A stretch of DNA of 64,000 nucleotides from Coprobacillus cateniformis (GCF_009767585.1 NZ_WSNW01000001.1:2626041-2690040), one strand, 5' to 3'. Shown: positions 1 through 8,735, counted from the stretch's first letter. The notes: generated from the sequence alone by a model not told the origin. Numbers and translations are program-made.

Positions 1-25
1 AATTGTGGTTTTACTTTAAAGAAAT

Positions 26-53
26 AACGGTTAAGAATTCTTAACCGTTTTTT
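26..53. terminator. Palindromic terminator
   Basis: A perfect 24-base palindrome (26-49, arms reading AACGGTTAAGAA and its complement) is followed by a T run at 50-53 on the plus strand and by a weaker T-rich stretch on the minus strand. It can end transcription of a plus-strand gene lying before the window and of the small minus-strand ORF that stops at 55. Confidence 0.75.
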
Positions 54-54
54 G

Positions 55-144
55 TTAATATAAATGATAGTGTAAAATCATAAAAACAAGTGTAATAAGG
101 AGAATAGAGAATAGTTGATTTATTCTCTTGAACATATATTTCAT
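55..144 (-). CDS. Small single-pass membrane peptide (29 aa), hypothetical
   Basis: A 30-codon ORF on the minus strand begins MKYMFKRINQLF and continues into a run of about 15 hydrophobic residues (SILLITLVFMIL) before a short HYHLY tail. The ATG at 144 has a good ribosome binding site (AAAGGTGA, complement of 149-156) five bases upstream, and the stop lies next to the palindromic terminator at 26-49. A basic N-terminus, one membrane span and its own signals suggest a real small membrane protein. I do not recognise a family. A type I toxin-like peptide or a stress peptide are possibilities without direct support. It is divergent from dapF. Confidence 0.5.
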   Translation of the reverse strand: MKYMFKRINQLFSILLITLVFMILHYHLY

Positions 145-189
145 AAAGTCACCTTTCTTATTATGTTATGCAAACTGTTTAAAAAAGTC

Positions 190-218
190 TTTTCATCGTA
201 ATAAAAAAATGTTAATAT
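190..218 (+). promoter_or_regulatory. Sigma-A-type promoter of the dapF operon
   Basis: TTTTCA (190-195), a 17-base spacer and TAATAT (213-218) lie 24 bases before the dapF ATG. The RBS GAGGTGA at 232-238 follows. It is the only candidate between the divergent small ORF and dapF. Confidence 0.55.
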
Positions 219-242
219 ATCAAATAAAGATGAGGTGATACT

Positions 243-1085
243 ATGCTTAAATTCACAAAAATGGAAGGAATAGGAAATGATTATATTTATATTGATGGCA
301 TTCATCAGGATGTTCCTATGAACCCTCATTTTATTACAAAGATAAGTGATCGTCATTTTGGTATTGGAAGTGATGGTGTTATTGTTATACAAGAATCAGA
401 AATCTGTGATTTTAAGATGCGAATGTTTAATTTAGATGGTAGTGAAGGAAAAATGTGTGGTAATGGTATTCGTTGTTTTGCTAAATTCGTTTATGACCAT
501 CAATTAACCAAGAAAACTTATTTGGAGATAGAGACATTGGGTGGTATTAAGAAAGTATGGTTAATAATTGACAATAATAAGGTTCAATATGTCAGAGTCA
601 ATATGGGTCAGCCTATCTTAAAATCAAAAGAAATTCCTTGTCTATTTGATAAGGAAGAAATGATCAATGAACCAATTGAAGTAGATGGTCAAGTATATTA
701 TCTCACATCTTTATCAATGGGAAATCCACATACAGTAATATATATGAATCATTTAGATTTTAATATCCAAGAACTTGGAATAAAATTTGAAAAACACATA
801 CTTTTCCCTGAATCGGTTAATACTGAATTTGTTGAGGTTGTTAATCGTCAATATCTTAAGATGCGTGTTTGGGAAAGAGGTAGTGGTGAAACAATGGCTT
901 GTGGGACAGGAGCTTGTGCTGTGATGTATGCAAGTTATATAAATGGTTTGTGTGATAACCATGTTCAAGTTGAACTCTTAGGTGGGATTCTTGATATTAG
1001 TTATGAAAATGGAGAGATTTGGATGAGTGGACCGGCCACAACAGTTTTTGAAGGAATTATTCAAGAGGAGGTATTTAATGTATAA
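243..1085 (+). CDS. dapF: Diaminopimelate epimerase
   Basis: DapF interconverts LL- and meso-diaminopimelate in the cytoplasm, supplying lysine synthesis and the meso-DAP of peptidoglycan. The 280-residue length is typical. Both active-site cysteines of the two pseudo-symmetric halves are visible: Cys72 in MCGNGIRCF and Cys220 in GSGETMACGTGAC. The start at 243 follows GAGGTGA at a good distance. Its last eight bases overlap the start of dapH, so the two are probably translationally coupled. First gene of a four-gene DAP operon reading through to 4101. Confidence 0.96.
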   Translation: MLKFTKMEGIGNDYIYIDGIHQDVPMNPHFITKISDRHFGIGSDGVIVIQESEICDFKMRMFNLDGSEGKMCGNGIRCFAKFVYDHQLTKKTYLEIETLGGIKKVWLIIDNNKVQYVRVNMGQPILKSKEIPCLFDKEEMINEPIEVDGQVYYLTSLSMGNPHTVIYMNHLDFNIQELGIKFEKHILFPESVNTEFVEVVNRQYLKMRVWERGSGETMACGTGACAVMYASYINGLCDNHVQVELLGGILDISYENGEIWMSGPATTVFEGIIQEEVFNV

Positions 1086-1782
1086 TACAGCAGAAGAAAT
1101 CATTCAATATATTGGAAATGCTAAAAAGCATACACCCGTTAAAGTTTATGTGAAAGGGAAAAATTTACCAGAAAGTGATGAATTTCATATCTTTGGAGAT
1201 GGTTCTAGTCTTATTCTTATTGGTGATATAGAACCTATCCAAATATATTTAGAAAAAAATAAAGCGAGAATACAAGATACATATTGGGAACATGATCGTA
1301 GAAATAGTGCCATTCCAATGCTTGATATAACACATATTAATGCGCGTATAGAGCCAGGAGCAATAATTAGGGATCATGTGACAATTGAGAATAATGCTGT
1401 TATAATGATGGGAGCAATTCTTAATATAGGTGTTAAAATTGGTGAATCAACGATGATTGACATGGGAGCTGTTTTAGGTGGTCGTGTGGAAGTTGGAAAA
1501 CGATGCCACGTAGGAGCAGGAGCAGTCTTAGCTGGTGTTATTGAACCACCGAGTGCATCTCCAGTTATTTTAGAAGATGATGTTCTTATTGGAGCAAATG
1601 CAGTTGTTGTAGAAGGGGTCCGTATTGGCAAAGGTGCAGTTGTAGGAGCAGGAAGTATTGTTTTGAATGATGTTCCTGCTGGTGCAGTGGTTGCTGGGAA
1701 TCCGGCTAGAGTGATTAAAGCAGAAAAAACAAAAGAGACAAAAGAAAAAACACAATTAATAGATGATTTAAGAAAAATCTAA
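1078..1782 (+). CDS. dapH: Tetrahydrodipicolinate N-acetyltransferase
   Basis: This enzyme transfers acetyl from acetyl-CoA to tetrahydrodipicolinate, committing the pathway to the N-acetyl branch. From ATG 1078 the protein has 234 residues, the usual DapH size. An N-terminal alpha/beta region (about 1-85) is followed by left-handed beta-helix hexapeptide repeats (about 90-215; IEPGAIIRDHVTIENNAVIM, then GAVVGAGSIVLNDVPAGAVV). The longer frame from 1027 is rejected because AAGAGGAGGT at 1063-1072 sits just before ATG 1078. The C-terminal KTKETKEKT tail is charged and probably flexible. It overlaps dapF by eight bases. Confidence 0.94.
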   Translation: MYNTAEEIIQYIGNAKKHTPVKVYVKGKNLPESDEFHIFGDGSSLILIGDIEPIQIYLEKNKARIQDTYWEHDRRNSAIPMLDITHINARIEPGAIIRDHVTIENNAVIMMGAILNIGVKIGESTMIDMGAVLGGRVEVGKRCHVGAGAVLAGVIEPPSASPVILEDDVLIGANAVVVEGVRIGKGAVVGAGSIVLNDVPAGAVVAGNPARVIKAEKTKETKEKTQLIDDLRKI

Positions 1783-1792
1783 GGTGATACAT

Positions 1793-2914
1793 ATGGAACA
1801 ACTCAAAAAATGGAGAAGAGATTTACATCAGATACCTGAACTAGGATTACAGGAATTTCAAACTGCCACCTATATTCGTCGTGAATTAGAAAAAATGGGT
1901 TATCAATGGGAAGCAGTTGTAGAAACTGGAACAATTGTTTATATTGATTATCATCAATCCACAACAATAGCTTTTCGTAGTGATATTGATGCTTTGGCAA
2001 TTCAAGAAAAAAATCATATAGACTTTGCTTCTAAAATTCCTGGGATGATGCATGCTTGTGGACATGATGGACATATGAGTGCTTTACTAGGATTTGCAAG
2101 GCGTTTAAAAGAAAACCATAGTTCATTATCATGCAATGTCTTATTGGTATTTCAACCCGCAGAAGAATCGCCAGGAGCTGCCGCGCAAGTTGTAGAGTCA
2201 GGTGTTTTTGAAAAATATAATGTTAAGGCTATTTTTGGTATGCATTTAATGCCATTCATTGAAGAAGGCGTGATTGCTTGTAAGAAAGGTCCGCTAATGG
2301 CAATGTGTGGAGAATTGGATGTAAAGATATATGGAAAAGGTGCTCATGCTGGTTTGCCTCAAGAGAGTATTGATAGTATCATGATTGCAAATCAAGCATT
2401 ACAACAGTATCAAACAATTATTTCAAGACGTATTTCTCCATTCTCACCAGCTGTCATTAATATTGGTCAAATAAATGGAGGATCAGCACGAAATAGTGTT
2501 GCCAGTTTAACAACAATGCATGGAACATTGCGTTGTTATGATGAGAACTTATTTATAAAAGTGACTCAAGACATCGATTCTATTCATAAAAGTTTAGAAA
2601 TGGCTTATGGCTGTTCAATTGAATGGAGTTGTCCACCATTGTATCCACCAGTACTTAATGATGATCATTTGTATAAAGTTTTTAGAAATATTGTAGATGA
2701 AGATATATATATTGAGTTAAAAGAACCATTAATGTTAGCAGAAGATTTTTCATTCTATCAAAAAGCAATTCCTGGTATATTCTTTTTCTTGGGGACAAAA
2801 TGTCAAGAATATCAAAGTGGGTTGCATACAGAAACATTTAATTTTCATGAGGAAGTTTTAGAAAAAGCAATAGATTTATATGAAAAAATTGTTATGAATT
2901 TGAAAGGGGAATAA
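1793..2914 (+). CDS. ykuR: N-acetyldiaminopimelate deacetylase (M20 family)
   Basis: It removes the acetyl group from N-acetyl-LL-diaminopimelate, the last step of the acetylase branch. The 373-residue protein is a M20D amidohydrolase: metal-binding motifs include ACGHDGHMS near residue 90, the EES motif near 125 and a distal His in LHTETFNFH near the C-terminus. The dimerisation domain sits between about 170 and 285. Start chosen at ATG 1793 because AAGGTG (1781-1786) is its Shine-Dalgarno; the in-frame GTG at 1784 lies inside that site. The context after dapF and dapH separates it from general hippurate hydrolases. It corresponds to B. subtilis YkuR. Confidence 0.9.
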   Translation: MEQLKKWRRDLHQIPELGLQEFQTATYIRRELEKMGYQWEAVVETGTIVYIDYHQSTTIAFRSDIDALAIQEKNHIDFASKIPGMMHACGHDGHMSALLGFARRLKENHSSLSCNVLLVFQPAEESPGAAAQVVESGVFEKYNVKAIFGMHLMPFIEEGVIACKKGPLMAMCGELDVKIYGKGAHAGLPQESIDSIMIANQALQQYQTIISRRISPFSPAVINIGQINGGSARNSVASLTTMHGTLRCYDENLFIKVTQDIDSIHKSLEMAYGCSIEWSCPPLYPPVLNDDHLYKVFRNIVDEDIYIELKEPLMLAEDFSFYQKAIPGIFFFLGTKCQEYQSGLHTETFNFHEEVLEKAIDLYEKIVMNLKGE

Positions 2915-2916
2915 AT

Positions 2917-4101
2917 ATGGATAGTTATTTACGAGGGGAAAAAGCATTTTTAAAAGCATATGGTAGATATGATGTTGTTTTAGAAAGAGGAGAAGGTGTT
3001 TATCTTTATGATACGAATAAAAAACAATATTTAGATTTTTATTCTGGAATTGGTGTGAATTCATTTGGTCATGGCTATAAACCATATATTAATGCTCTGC
3101 AAAAACAAATAGAAACATTGATGCATGTATCTAATTACTTTTATACACCTGTTTCAATTGAAGCTGCTGAAACTGTTAAAAAAGCAACACAATTGGATGG
3201 AGTCTTTTTCTGTAATTCTGGTGCTGAAGCAACAGAAGGAGCTTTAAAGTTAGCGAGAAAATATTACTATATGAAACATGGAAAAGCGAATAGTGAAATT
3301 ATTTCTTTTCACCATTCATTTCATGGCCGTTCAACAGGTTCAGTCAAATTAACTGGAAATCCTCACTATCAGGAGGCATTTGGACCACTTATTGAAGGTG
3401 TTCATTATGCAACATTAAATGATTTAAAGAGTGTTGAGGCATTAATCAATGAAAGAACTGCGGCTATTATTGTAGAACCATTACAAGGTGAAGGCGGATT
3501 AAATTTATGTCATCAGGACTTTATGACTGGATTAAGACAGTTGTGTGATGAACATGATATTTGCTTGATTTTAGATGAAGTTCAATGTGGAATGGGGAGA
3601 ACAGGAACAATTATGACTTATTTTCAATACAATATCTTACCTGATATTGTTTGTTTAGCCAAGGGGATAGGATGTGGTGTACCTGTTGGCGCATTTGTAG
3701 CAAATGAAAAATATGCAAAAGCTATGGAACCAGGCGATCATGGGAGTACATATGGTGGAAATCCATTTGTATGTGCTGCTGTGAAAACAGTTTTTGAAAT
3801 CATTGAAAGAGAAGATATGCTCAAACATGTTCAAGAGATTTCTAAATATTTGACTGAAAAGCTGGATGAACTTATTAGAGAGTTTGATATTGTAGAAAGT
3901 CGCAGAGGATTGGGATTAATGCAAGGATTGGTATTAAAAGATGATGCCAGACCGTATGTCAAAGAACTCTTAACTGAGGGCGTTATTGTTGTGACTGCTG
4001 GAACTAATGTCATAAGAATGTTGCCACCATTTGTTATTACTGAAGAACATGTTGATGAATTTATTGGTAAATTAAAAAATATTTTAAAAAAATCAAAATA
4101 A
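2917..4101 (+). CDS. Class III aminotransferase, probable N-acetyl-LL-DAP aminotransferase
   Basis: A PLP-dependent enzyme of 394 residues resembling acetylornithine aminotransferase (ArgD). Visible are the phosphate-binding NSGAEATEGALKLAR region, the DEVQCGMGRTG motif and the Schiff-base lysine (about Lys249) in CLAKGIGCGVPVGAF. It starts two bases after the deacetylase stop, with AAAGGGGA as RBS. No arginine genes are in the window, while dapF, dapH and the deacetylase precede it, so the likely reaction is transamination of N-acetyl-2-amino-6-oxopimelate. In B. subtilis that step is done by PatA, a class I enzyme, so this would be a non-homologous substitution. A dual role in arginine synthesis is possible. 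Confidence 0.85.
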   Translation: MDSYLRGEKAFLKAYGRYDVVLERGEGVYLYDTNKKQYLDFYSGIGVNSFGHGYKPYINALQKQIETLMHVSNYFYTPVSIEAAETVKKATQLDGVFFCNSGAEATEGALKLARKYYYMKHGKANSEIISFHHSFHGRSTGSVKLTGNPHYQEAFGPLIEGVHYATLNDLKSVEALINERTAAIIVEPLQGEGGLNLCHQDFMTGLRQLCDEHDICLILDEVQCGMGRTGTIMTYFQYNILPDIVCLAKGIGCGVPVGAFVANEKYAKAMEPGDHGSTYGGNPFVCAAVKTVFEIIEREDMLKHVQEISKYLTEKLDELIREFDIVESRRGLGLMQGLVLKDDARPYVKELLTEGVIVVTAGTNVIRMLPPFVITEEHVDEFIGKLKNILKKSK

Positions 4102-4106
4102 AAAAA

Positions 4107-4151
4107 GAAAAATCCCTTATTTTTATTGAATATAGAAGTAAGGGGGTTTTT
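4107..4151 (+). terminator. Hairpin between dap operon and ABC exporter, with the RBS in its 3' arm
   Basis: AAAAATCCCTTA (4108-4119) can pair with TAAGGG (4139-4144) and, past a G-U and a mismatch, the T run at 4147-4151. It looks like an intrinsic terminator for the dap operon. Its 3' arm also contains AAGGGGG, the Shine-Dalgarno of the ABC gene starting at 4154. Folding would thus end dap transcripts or hide the next gene's RBS. Confidence 0.6.
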
Positions 4152-4153
4152 AT

Positions 4154-6187
4154 ATGCGAAAATATCCAATTGATTTGCAAGATGAAGAAAAGGCTTGTGG
4201 TGCTTATTGTATTTCTATGATTTTGAAATTTTATGGTTATCAGGATGAAATGAAAAAAATTAAGCAGAAAGCAAGATTAAATCAAAATGGTATCTCTATT
4301 TTAGGAATTATTGAGTGTTTAAAGACTTATCAAATTGAAGCTAAGGCTTATCAGGCAACATTAGATGATATTCATAAAAATATTCAATATCCATGTATTC
4401 TTTATATGGCTTATAATGATATTGGTCATTTTGTTGTCTTATATGAAAGAAATGATGATGAGTATATTATTGGTGATCCAGCTAGAGGGCTCATTTCTAT
4501 TTATCAAGAAGAGATGTCTGAACATTATGCCATGCATGTTATAGCGATAACACATGTTGGTCGTGTTCCTGAATTATCTTATCAATCTTACTTTTCTTTT
4601 TTATATCAGACTTTTCAATCATATCAAAAACATATGATTGATCTTATTTTGAAAGGGTTATGGATTTCTTTACTAGGATACTTGAGTAGTTACTTTTTTC
4701 AGTTTATTATTGATGATATTCATATCAATACTCAATTTTTTTATATGGTTGTACTCTGCATTGCTTATAGCTGTATAGAAATCATCAAAACAAGAATGGA
4801 AAGAATCAAAACCAAAGCTTTTATCTCTTTAAGAAAAGCAGTTGATGAAGAATATGTTTTTGATTCCTCTATGCGAATGCTGCAATTAACTCATAGTTTC
4901 TTTTATCAAGATAAAGGGTATATTCAAAGTCAATTATTAAGTCTCTTTGATTTAAGTGAAATGAGTTTAGAGTGCTATGAGAGATTGTTCTTAGATGCTT
5001 TGTCTTTTGTTGTTTTTATGATTGGAATGATGTTTATAAATATATCAATGACATTTCTGGTTGTAATTATGTTTTTATGTATTATGTTTATGGCCTATTA
5101 TCGTTTACAGGCTTTACAGGATATCCATAAAAATTATCTTGAAGCACATTTTGTTTTTCAGCATCATCTTCTAGAATTAATTGAAAATCAATTTTTAATT
5201 AAACGTTTTTCATTGTTACAGCAACAACGGGAAAGAAGTTATCATATCTACTTAGATGAAGCTATGTTAAAAGAAAAACAGGCTCTATTTATGAATCAAC
5301 TCCAAAGTTTTATTCAATACTTTATTTATATTTTCTATGGTGTTATTATGATTTTAGGATTTTATCATTATCAAAGATCTCATTTAACGATAGGACAGTT
5401 AATGATGTTTTATATGTTGGTTTCTTATTGTATTCAACCTGTGATGAACATTGTCAATCTTGTCAGTCAATATAAACAAATGAAGATTGTTTATGAAAAA
5501 TATAAAGTATTTGAAATAGAACCACAACTACCACAAGAACCTATAAAGGAGAAAATTACATCAATTACTCTGGATAATGTCAGTTATGCCTATGGATATC
5601 AAGTACCTTTATTTGAACATATTGATTTAACAATTCACCAACACCTTTTATTAAAGGGAAAGACAGGATCTGGTAAATCAACGTTGTTAAGACTTTTTAT
5701 GGGATATGATCTTCATTATTCTGGAGATATCTATATTAATGATCAGGAGTTAAGGACTATTCAATTATCTTCTTTATATCAACATATAGGTTATGCTCAT
5801 GAGACACCATCATTTTTACATTTAACTTTGTTGGAAAATTTTTTATGTCATGATGAAAAGAAGATACGTTATTACTTAAAATCGTTTGGACAGGAAGCTC
5901 TTTTCAATATGTTTCATATAGTCTTAAGTGAAGATGGTGCACCACTGTCACTTGGGCAAAGACAGATTGTTTCTTTAATTAGACTTTTATGTCAAGAATT
6001 TGATATTCTCATTTTAGATGAAGCATTTTCACATATGGATGCAAAATTAGCAAGTAAAGTGATGAGGTTCTTATTCAAGAATGATGAAGGAAAGATTTAT
6101 GTTATGGTTAATCATCAAACAAAATTAGTGAACAAGAATGTTGCTTGTGCTATAATTGAAGAAGGAAGATTAAGAAATGAAAGGTGA
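4154..6187 (+). CDS. C39-peptidase-containing ABC exporter (bacteriocin/peptide type)
   Basis: This 677-residue protein has the layout of peptidase-containing ABC transporters, which cut a double-glycine leader from a peptide and export it. Residues 1-130 are a C39 domain with an apparently intact triad: Cys15 (EKACGAYC), His92 (GHFVVLYE), Asp108 (GDPARG). A membrane domain spans about 160-450. The nucleotide-binding domain follows, with Walker A GKTGSGKST, signature LSLGQ (variant of LSGGQ), Walker B ILILDEAF and an H-loop His in MVNHQTK. No precursor peptide with a GG leader is seen beside it. It ends a few bases before ybeY, whose RBS lies inside its final codons. The substrate is unknown. 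Confidence 0.87.
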   Translation: MRKYPIDLQDEEKACGAYCISMILKFYGYQDEMKKIKQKARLNQNGISILGIIECLKTYQIEAKAYQATLDDIHKNIQYPCILYMAYNDIGHFVVLYERNDDEYIIGDPARGLISIYQEEMSEHYAMHVIAITHVGRVPELSYQSYFSFLYQTFQSYQKHMIDLILKGLWISLLGYLSSYFFQFIIDDIHINTQFFYMVVLCIAYSCIEIIKTRMERIKTKAFISLRKAVDEEYVFDSSMRMLQLTHSFFYQDKGYIQSQLLSLFDLSEMSLECYERLFLDALSFVVFMIGMMFINISMTFLVVIMFLCIMFMAYYRLQALQDIHKNYLEAHFVFQHHLLELIENQFLIKRFSLLQQQRERSYHIYLDEAMLKEKQALFMNQLQSFIQYFIYIFYGVIMILGFYHYQRSHLTIGQLMMFYMLVSYCIQPVMNIVNLVSQYKQMKIVYEKYKVFEIEPQLPQEPIKEKITSITLDNVSYAYGYQVPLFEHIDLTIHQHLLLKGKTGSGKSTLLRLFMGYDLHYSGDIYINDQELRTIQLSSLYQHIGYAHETPSFLHLTLLENFLCHDEKKIRYYLKSFGQEALFNMFHIVLSEDGAPLSLGQRQIVSLIRLLCQEFDILILDEAFSHMDAKLASKVMRFLFKNDEGKIYVMVNHQTKLVNKNVACAIIEEGRLRNER

Positions 6188-6191
6188 TATA

Positions 6192-6653
6192 ATGGCTATT
6201 GATTTTGTATATGAAGATGAATTGAAATTGAGTAAGGATAATTATGAACAACAATTTATAAAAATTGTAGAAGCAGCACTTCAATATTTAAAAATAGAAG
6301 ATGATGTGGAATTATCATGTATTATTGTTGATGATGAACGAATTCATCAGATAAATAAGGAATATAGAAATATTGATCGTTCTACTGATGTTATCAGCTT
6401 TGCATTAGAAGATAATGATCAGTTTTATGTGGCAGGAATGCCACGAAGTTTAGGAGATATTTTTATTTCTTATCATCATGCTTGTATTCAAGCAGAAGAA
6501 TATCAGCATACTTTAAAGCGTGAGATGTGTTTTTTATTCACGCATGGTCTATTGCATCTGTTGGGATATGATCATATGAATGAAGAAGATGAAAAAGAGA
6601 TGTTTACGTTACAAAAAGAAATATTAAATCAATTAGGAATAGAAAGAGGGTAG
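6192..6653 (+). CDS. ybeY: Endoribonuclease YbeY (rRNA maturation)
   Basis: YbeY is a zinc-dependent RNase acting in 16S rRNA 3'-end maturation and ribosome quality control. The protein has 153 residues from ATG 6192 and ends with the family zinc motif HGLLHLLGYDH (H-x3-H-x5-H). ATG 6192 is preferred to the upstream in-frame ATG 6177 because AAAGGTGA (6180-6187) is correctly spaced only for the former. It opens the ybeY-cdd-era-recO run found in Bacillus. The dgkA gene that often follows ybeY is missing here. Confidence 0.94.
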   Translation: MAIDFVYEDELKLSKDNYEQQFIKIVEAALQYLKIEDDVELSCIIVDDERIHQINKEYRNIDRSTDVISFALEDNDQFYVAGMPRSLGDIFISYHHACIQAEEYQHTLKREMCFLFTHGLLHLLGYDHMNEEDEKEMFTLQKEILNQLGIERG

Positions 6654-6656
6654 ACT

Positions 6657-7052
6657 ATGGATTATCAAAAATTAGTTGATGAAGCTTTTATAGCAAGTGA
6701 AAATGCCTATGCTCCTTATTCATCATTTAAAGTTGGAGCATCCCTTCTTTTAACAGATGGTACAATAATACATGGCACAAATATTGAAAATGCTGCATAT
6801 GGATCTACAATGTGTGCTGAAAGAAATGCTGTTTTTCAAGCTTATTGTCAAGGATATCGCAAGTCAGACATTGAAGCGTTGGCAATTGTTGGAGATTGTT
6901 CACCATTGATTTCACCATGTGGAGCATGTCGTCAGGTTTTGGCTGAATTGTTAGATCCATATACCCCTATTGTTTTAGGGTGTAAAGATTATTATGAAGT
7001 CACAAATATACAAGAATTATTGCCACGTGCTTTTATAGGAGAAAGTTTATGA
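6657..7052 (+). CDS. cdd: Cytidine deaminase
   Basis: It deaminates cytidine and deoxycytidine to the uridine forms for pyrimidine salvage. The 131-residue length fits the homotetrameric type. The zinc site is complete: the catalytic CAERNAVF (Cys-Ala-Glu) and PCGACRQVL motifs are present. It begins three bases after ybeY, with AGAGGGTAG as RBS, and its TGA overlaps the era ATG by four bases (ATGA), indicating coupled translation. Confidence 0.96.
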   Translation: MDYQKLVDEAFIASENAYAPYSSFKVGASLLLTDGTIIHGTNIENAAYGSTMCAERNAVFQAYCQGYRKSDIEALAIVGDCSPLISPCGACRQVLAELLDPYTPIVLGCKDYYEVTNIQELLPRAFIGESL

Positions 7053-7942
7053 CATTTAAATCTGGATTTGTAAGTATAGTTGGAAGACCAAATGTCGGTA
7101 AATCAACATTGCTTAATCATATTTTAAAAACCAAATTAGCAATTACTTCATCAACAGCTCAAACAACTCGTAATACGATTCAAGGAATATATACGGATGA
7201 AGATGCTCAGATTATTTTTATGGATACACCAGGTATTCATAAACCTCAGGATGGTCTTGGTTCATTTATGAATACCAATGCACTTAATAGTATTTATGGT
7301 GTTGATTTGGTTTTGTTTTTAGCTCCTGCTGATGAGAAGATTGGAAAAGGTGATCGTTTTATTGTTGAAAGACTTAAGGAAGCTGATGGACCAGTTTATT
7401 TAATTCTTAATAAAATTGATTTATTGTCTAAGGAACAATTGATTGAAAAATTGAATGAATGGAAAGGATTGTTTGATTTCAAGGAAATCATACCTATTAG
7501 TGCATTGAATGGCGATAATATAGATGATCTTATGAATACAATAAAAAATGATTTACAAGAAGGGGTTATGTATTATCCTAAAGATCATTTAACTGATCAT
7601 CCTGAAAGATTTATTATGGCTGAATTTATTAGGGAAAAGATTCTTTATTTTACACATGAAGAGGTCCCACATAGTGTCGCTATTGTTATCGAGAGAATGA
7701 TTGAAGATGAGCAAGGTGTTCATATTATGGCTGCTATTATTGTAGATAGACAGAGTCAAAAAGCAATTATTATTGGCAAACAAGGGAGTCTTATTAAAAA
7801 AGTCAGGCAAAATGCTCGTAAAGAGATGAAACGCTTTTTACAAGTTCCAGTCGAATTGGAATTGTTTGTGAAAGTGGAAAAAAATTGGCGTAATAAACAA
7901 AAGTATCTCAAGGAGTTTGGATACGATGAAAATGACTACTAA
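7049..7942 (+). CDS. era: GTPase Era
   Basis: Era binds the 3' end of 16S rRNA and assists 30S subunit assembly. The 297-residue protein has GTPase motifs G1 GRPNVGKST, G3 DTPG and G4 NKID, and a C-terminal KH domain (about 200-297) with the IGKQGSLIKKV loop. The start overlaps cdd by four bases. The 3' end contains the RBS and start of recO. Confidence 0.97.
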   Translation: MTFKSGFVSIVGRPNVGKSTLLNHILKTKLAITSSTAQTTRNTIQGIYTDEDAQIIFMDTPGIHKPQDGLGSFMNTNALNSIYGVDLVLFLAPADEKIGKGDRFIVERLKEADGPVYLILNKIDLLSKEQLIEKLNEWKGLFDFKEIIPISALNGDNIDDLMNTIKNDLQEGVMYYPKDHLTDHPERFIMAEFIREKILYFTHEEVPHSVAIVIERMIEDEQGVHIMAAIIVDRQSQKAIIIGKQGSLIKKVRQNARKEMKRFLQVPVELELFVKVEKNWRNKQKYLKEFGYDENDY

Positions 7943-8663
7943 TGAAGAAGTTGTTGAAGGAATTATTTTAAAAAAAACTGTTTATAAAGAAAATGATATG
8001 ATTTTACATATATATACCAAAGAATATGGCAAGATTGGTATTATTGCTAGAGGAATTCGGAAAATAACGAGTAAGAATGCAAGAGCATGCCAAGAGATGA
8101 TGATAAGTGAAATGAGCATAAATTTAAAGAAGGGATTAAGTTCTTTGATGAAAGCAACTCCAGTTGATTATTTGCGTCATATTAAAGAAAACTTAGATAG
8201 TGAAATTGTTGCTAATTATGTTTTAGAGTATTTTTATCGTTATCTTGAAGATAATAATCCCAATCAAGATGAATATGATATTTTATATCATTCGCTAAAA
8301 GCTTTAGATCATGGCTATTCACCTCTTTTGGTTTATCTATTATTTAATGTTTTTGTTTTAAATCATAATGGTGTTTCGATTGATGTTGAAGGCTGTGTTG
8401 TTTGTGGCTCGTCAAAAGTTACAGCGATATCACTGAGAGATGGTGGATTTGTATGCCAAAATCATCGAGGGAATCTTCAACCTTGTGATATTAATGTTTT
8501 GAAAGCTTTTCGACATATCCATAAAATTCCTATTCAATATATAGATCATATTCATATAGAAGAAAATATTTTAAAAGAGCTTATTCCTTATATGAATGGT
8601 TATATTGAGGAATATACAGGTGTTTCTTTAAAGACATCTGCGTTTATTCAACAAATTGTGTAG
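7926..8663 (+). CDS. recO: DNA repair protein RecO
   Basis: RecO works with RecF and RecR to load RecA on SSB-coated single-stranded DNA. The protein has 245 residues from ATG 7926, with an N-terminal OB fold (EGIILKKTVYKENDMILHIY) and a helical C-terminal domain carrying cysteines CVVCG and a later Cys-x2-His (VCQNH) that may bind zinc. ATG 7926 is chosen because AAGGAG at 7910-7915 lies ten bases upstream; the TTG at 7917 is too close to it and ATG 7932 is further away. It overlaps era by 17 bases. The terminator hairpin starts within its last codons. Confidence 0.9.
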   Translation: MKMTTNEEVVEGIILKKTVYKENDMILHIYTKEYGKIGIIARGIRKITSKNARACQEMMISEMSINLKKGLSSLMKATPVDYLRHIKENLDSEIVANYVLEYFYRYLEDNNPNQDEYDILYHSLKALDHGYSPLLVYLLFNVFVLNHNGVSIDVEGCVVCGSSKVTAISLRDGGFVCQNHRGNLQPCDINVLKAFRHIHKIPIQYIDHIHIEENILKELIPYMNGYIEEYTGVSLKTSAFIQQIV

Positions 8664-8684
8664 ATTTCTGCACAATTTTATTTT
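8653..8684 (+). terminator. Terminator after recO
   Basis: AAATTGTG (8653-8660) pairs with CACAATTT (8671-8678) around a ten-base loop that contains the recO stop codon, followed by TATTTTG. It closes the exporter-ybeY-cdd-era-recO unit. Confidence 0.7.
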
Positions 8685-8703
8685 GCTTAAGAGAAGTTTG
8701 GTG

Positions 8704-8709
8704 TATAAT
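8704..8709 (+). promoter_or_regulatory. -10 element for the ygiQ unit
   Basis: A perfect TATAAT lies 26 bases before the ygiQ ATG. The best upstream element, TTGCTT, is 15 bases away, which is short, so only the -10 is clear. RBS AAGGGAGAG at 8722-8730 follows. Confidence 0.45.
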
Positions 8710-8735
8710 GATTGCATATATAAGGGAGAGATGTT

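Noticed and set aside
3831..4169. 112-codon minus-strand ORF over the end of the aminotransferase gene
   Set aside because: No RBS, and it overlaps two clear genes and the hairpin; a shadow frame.
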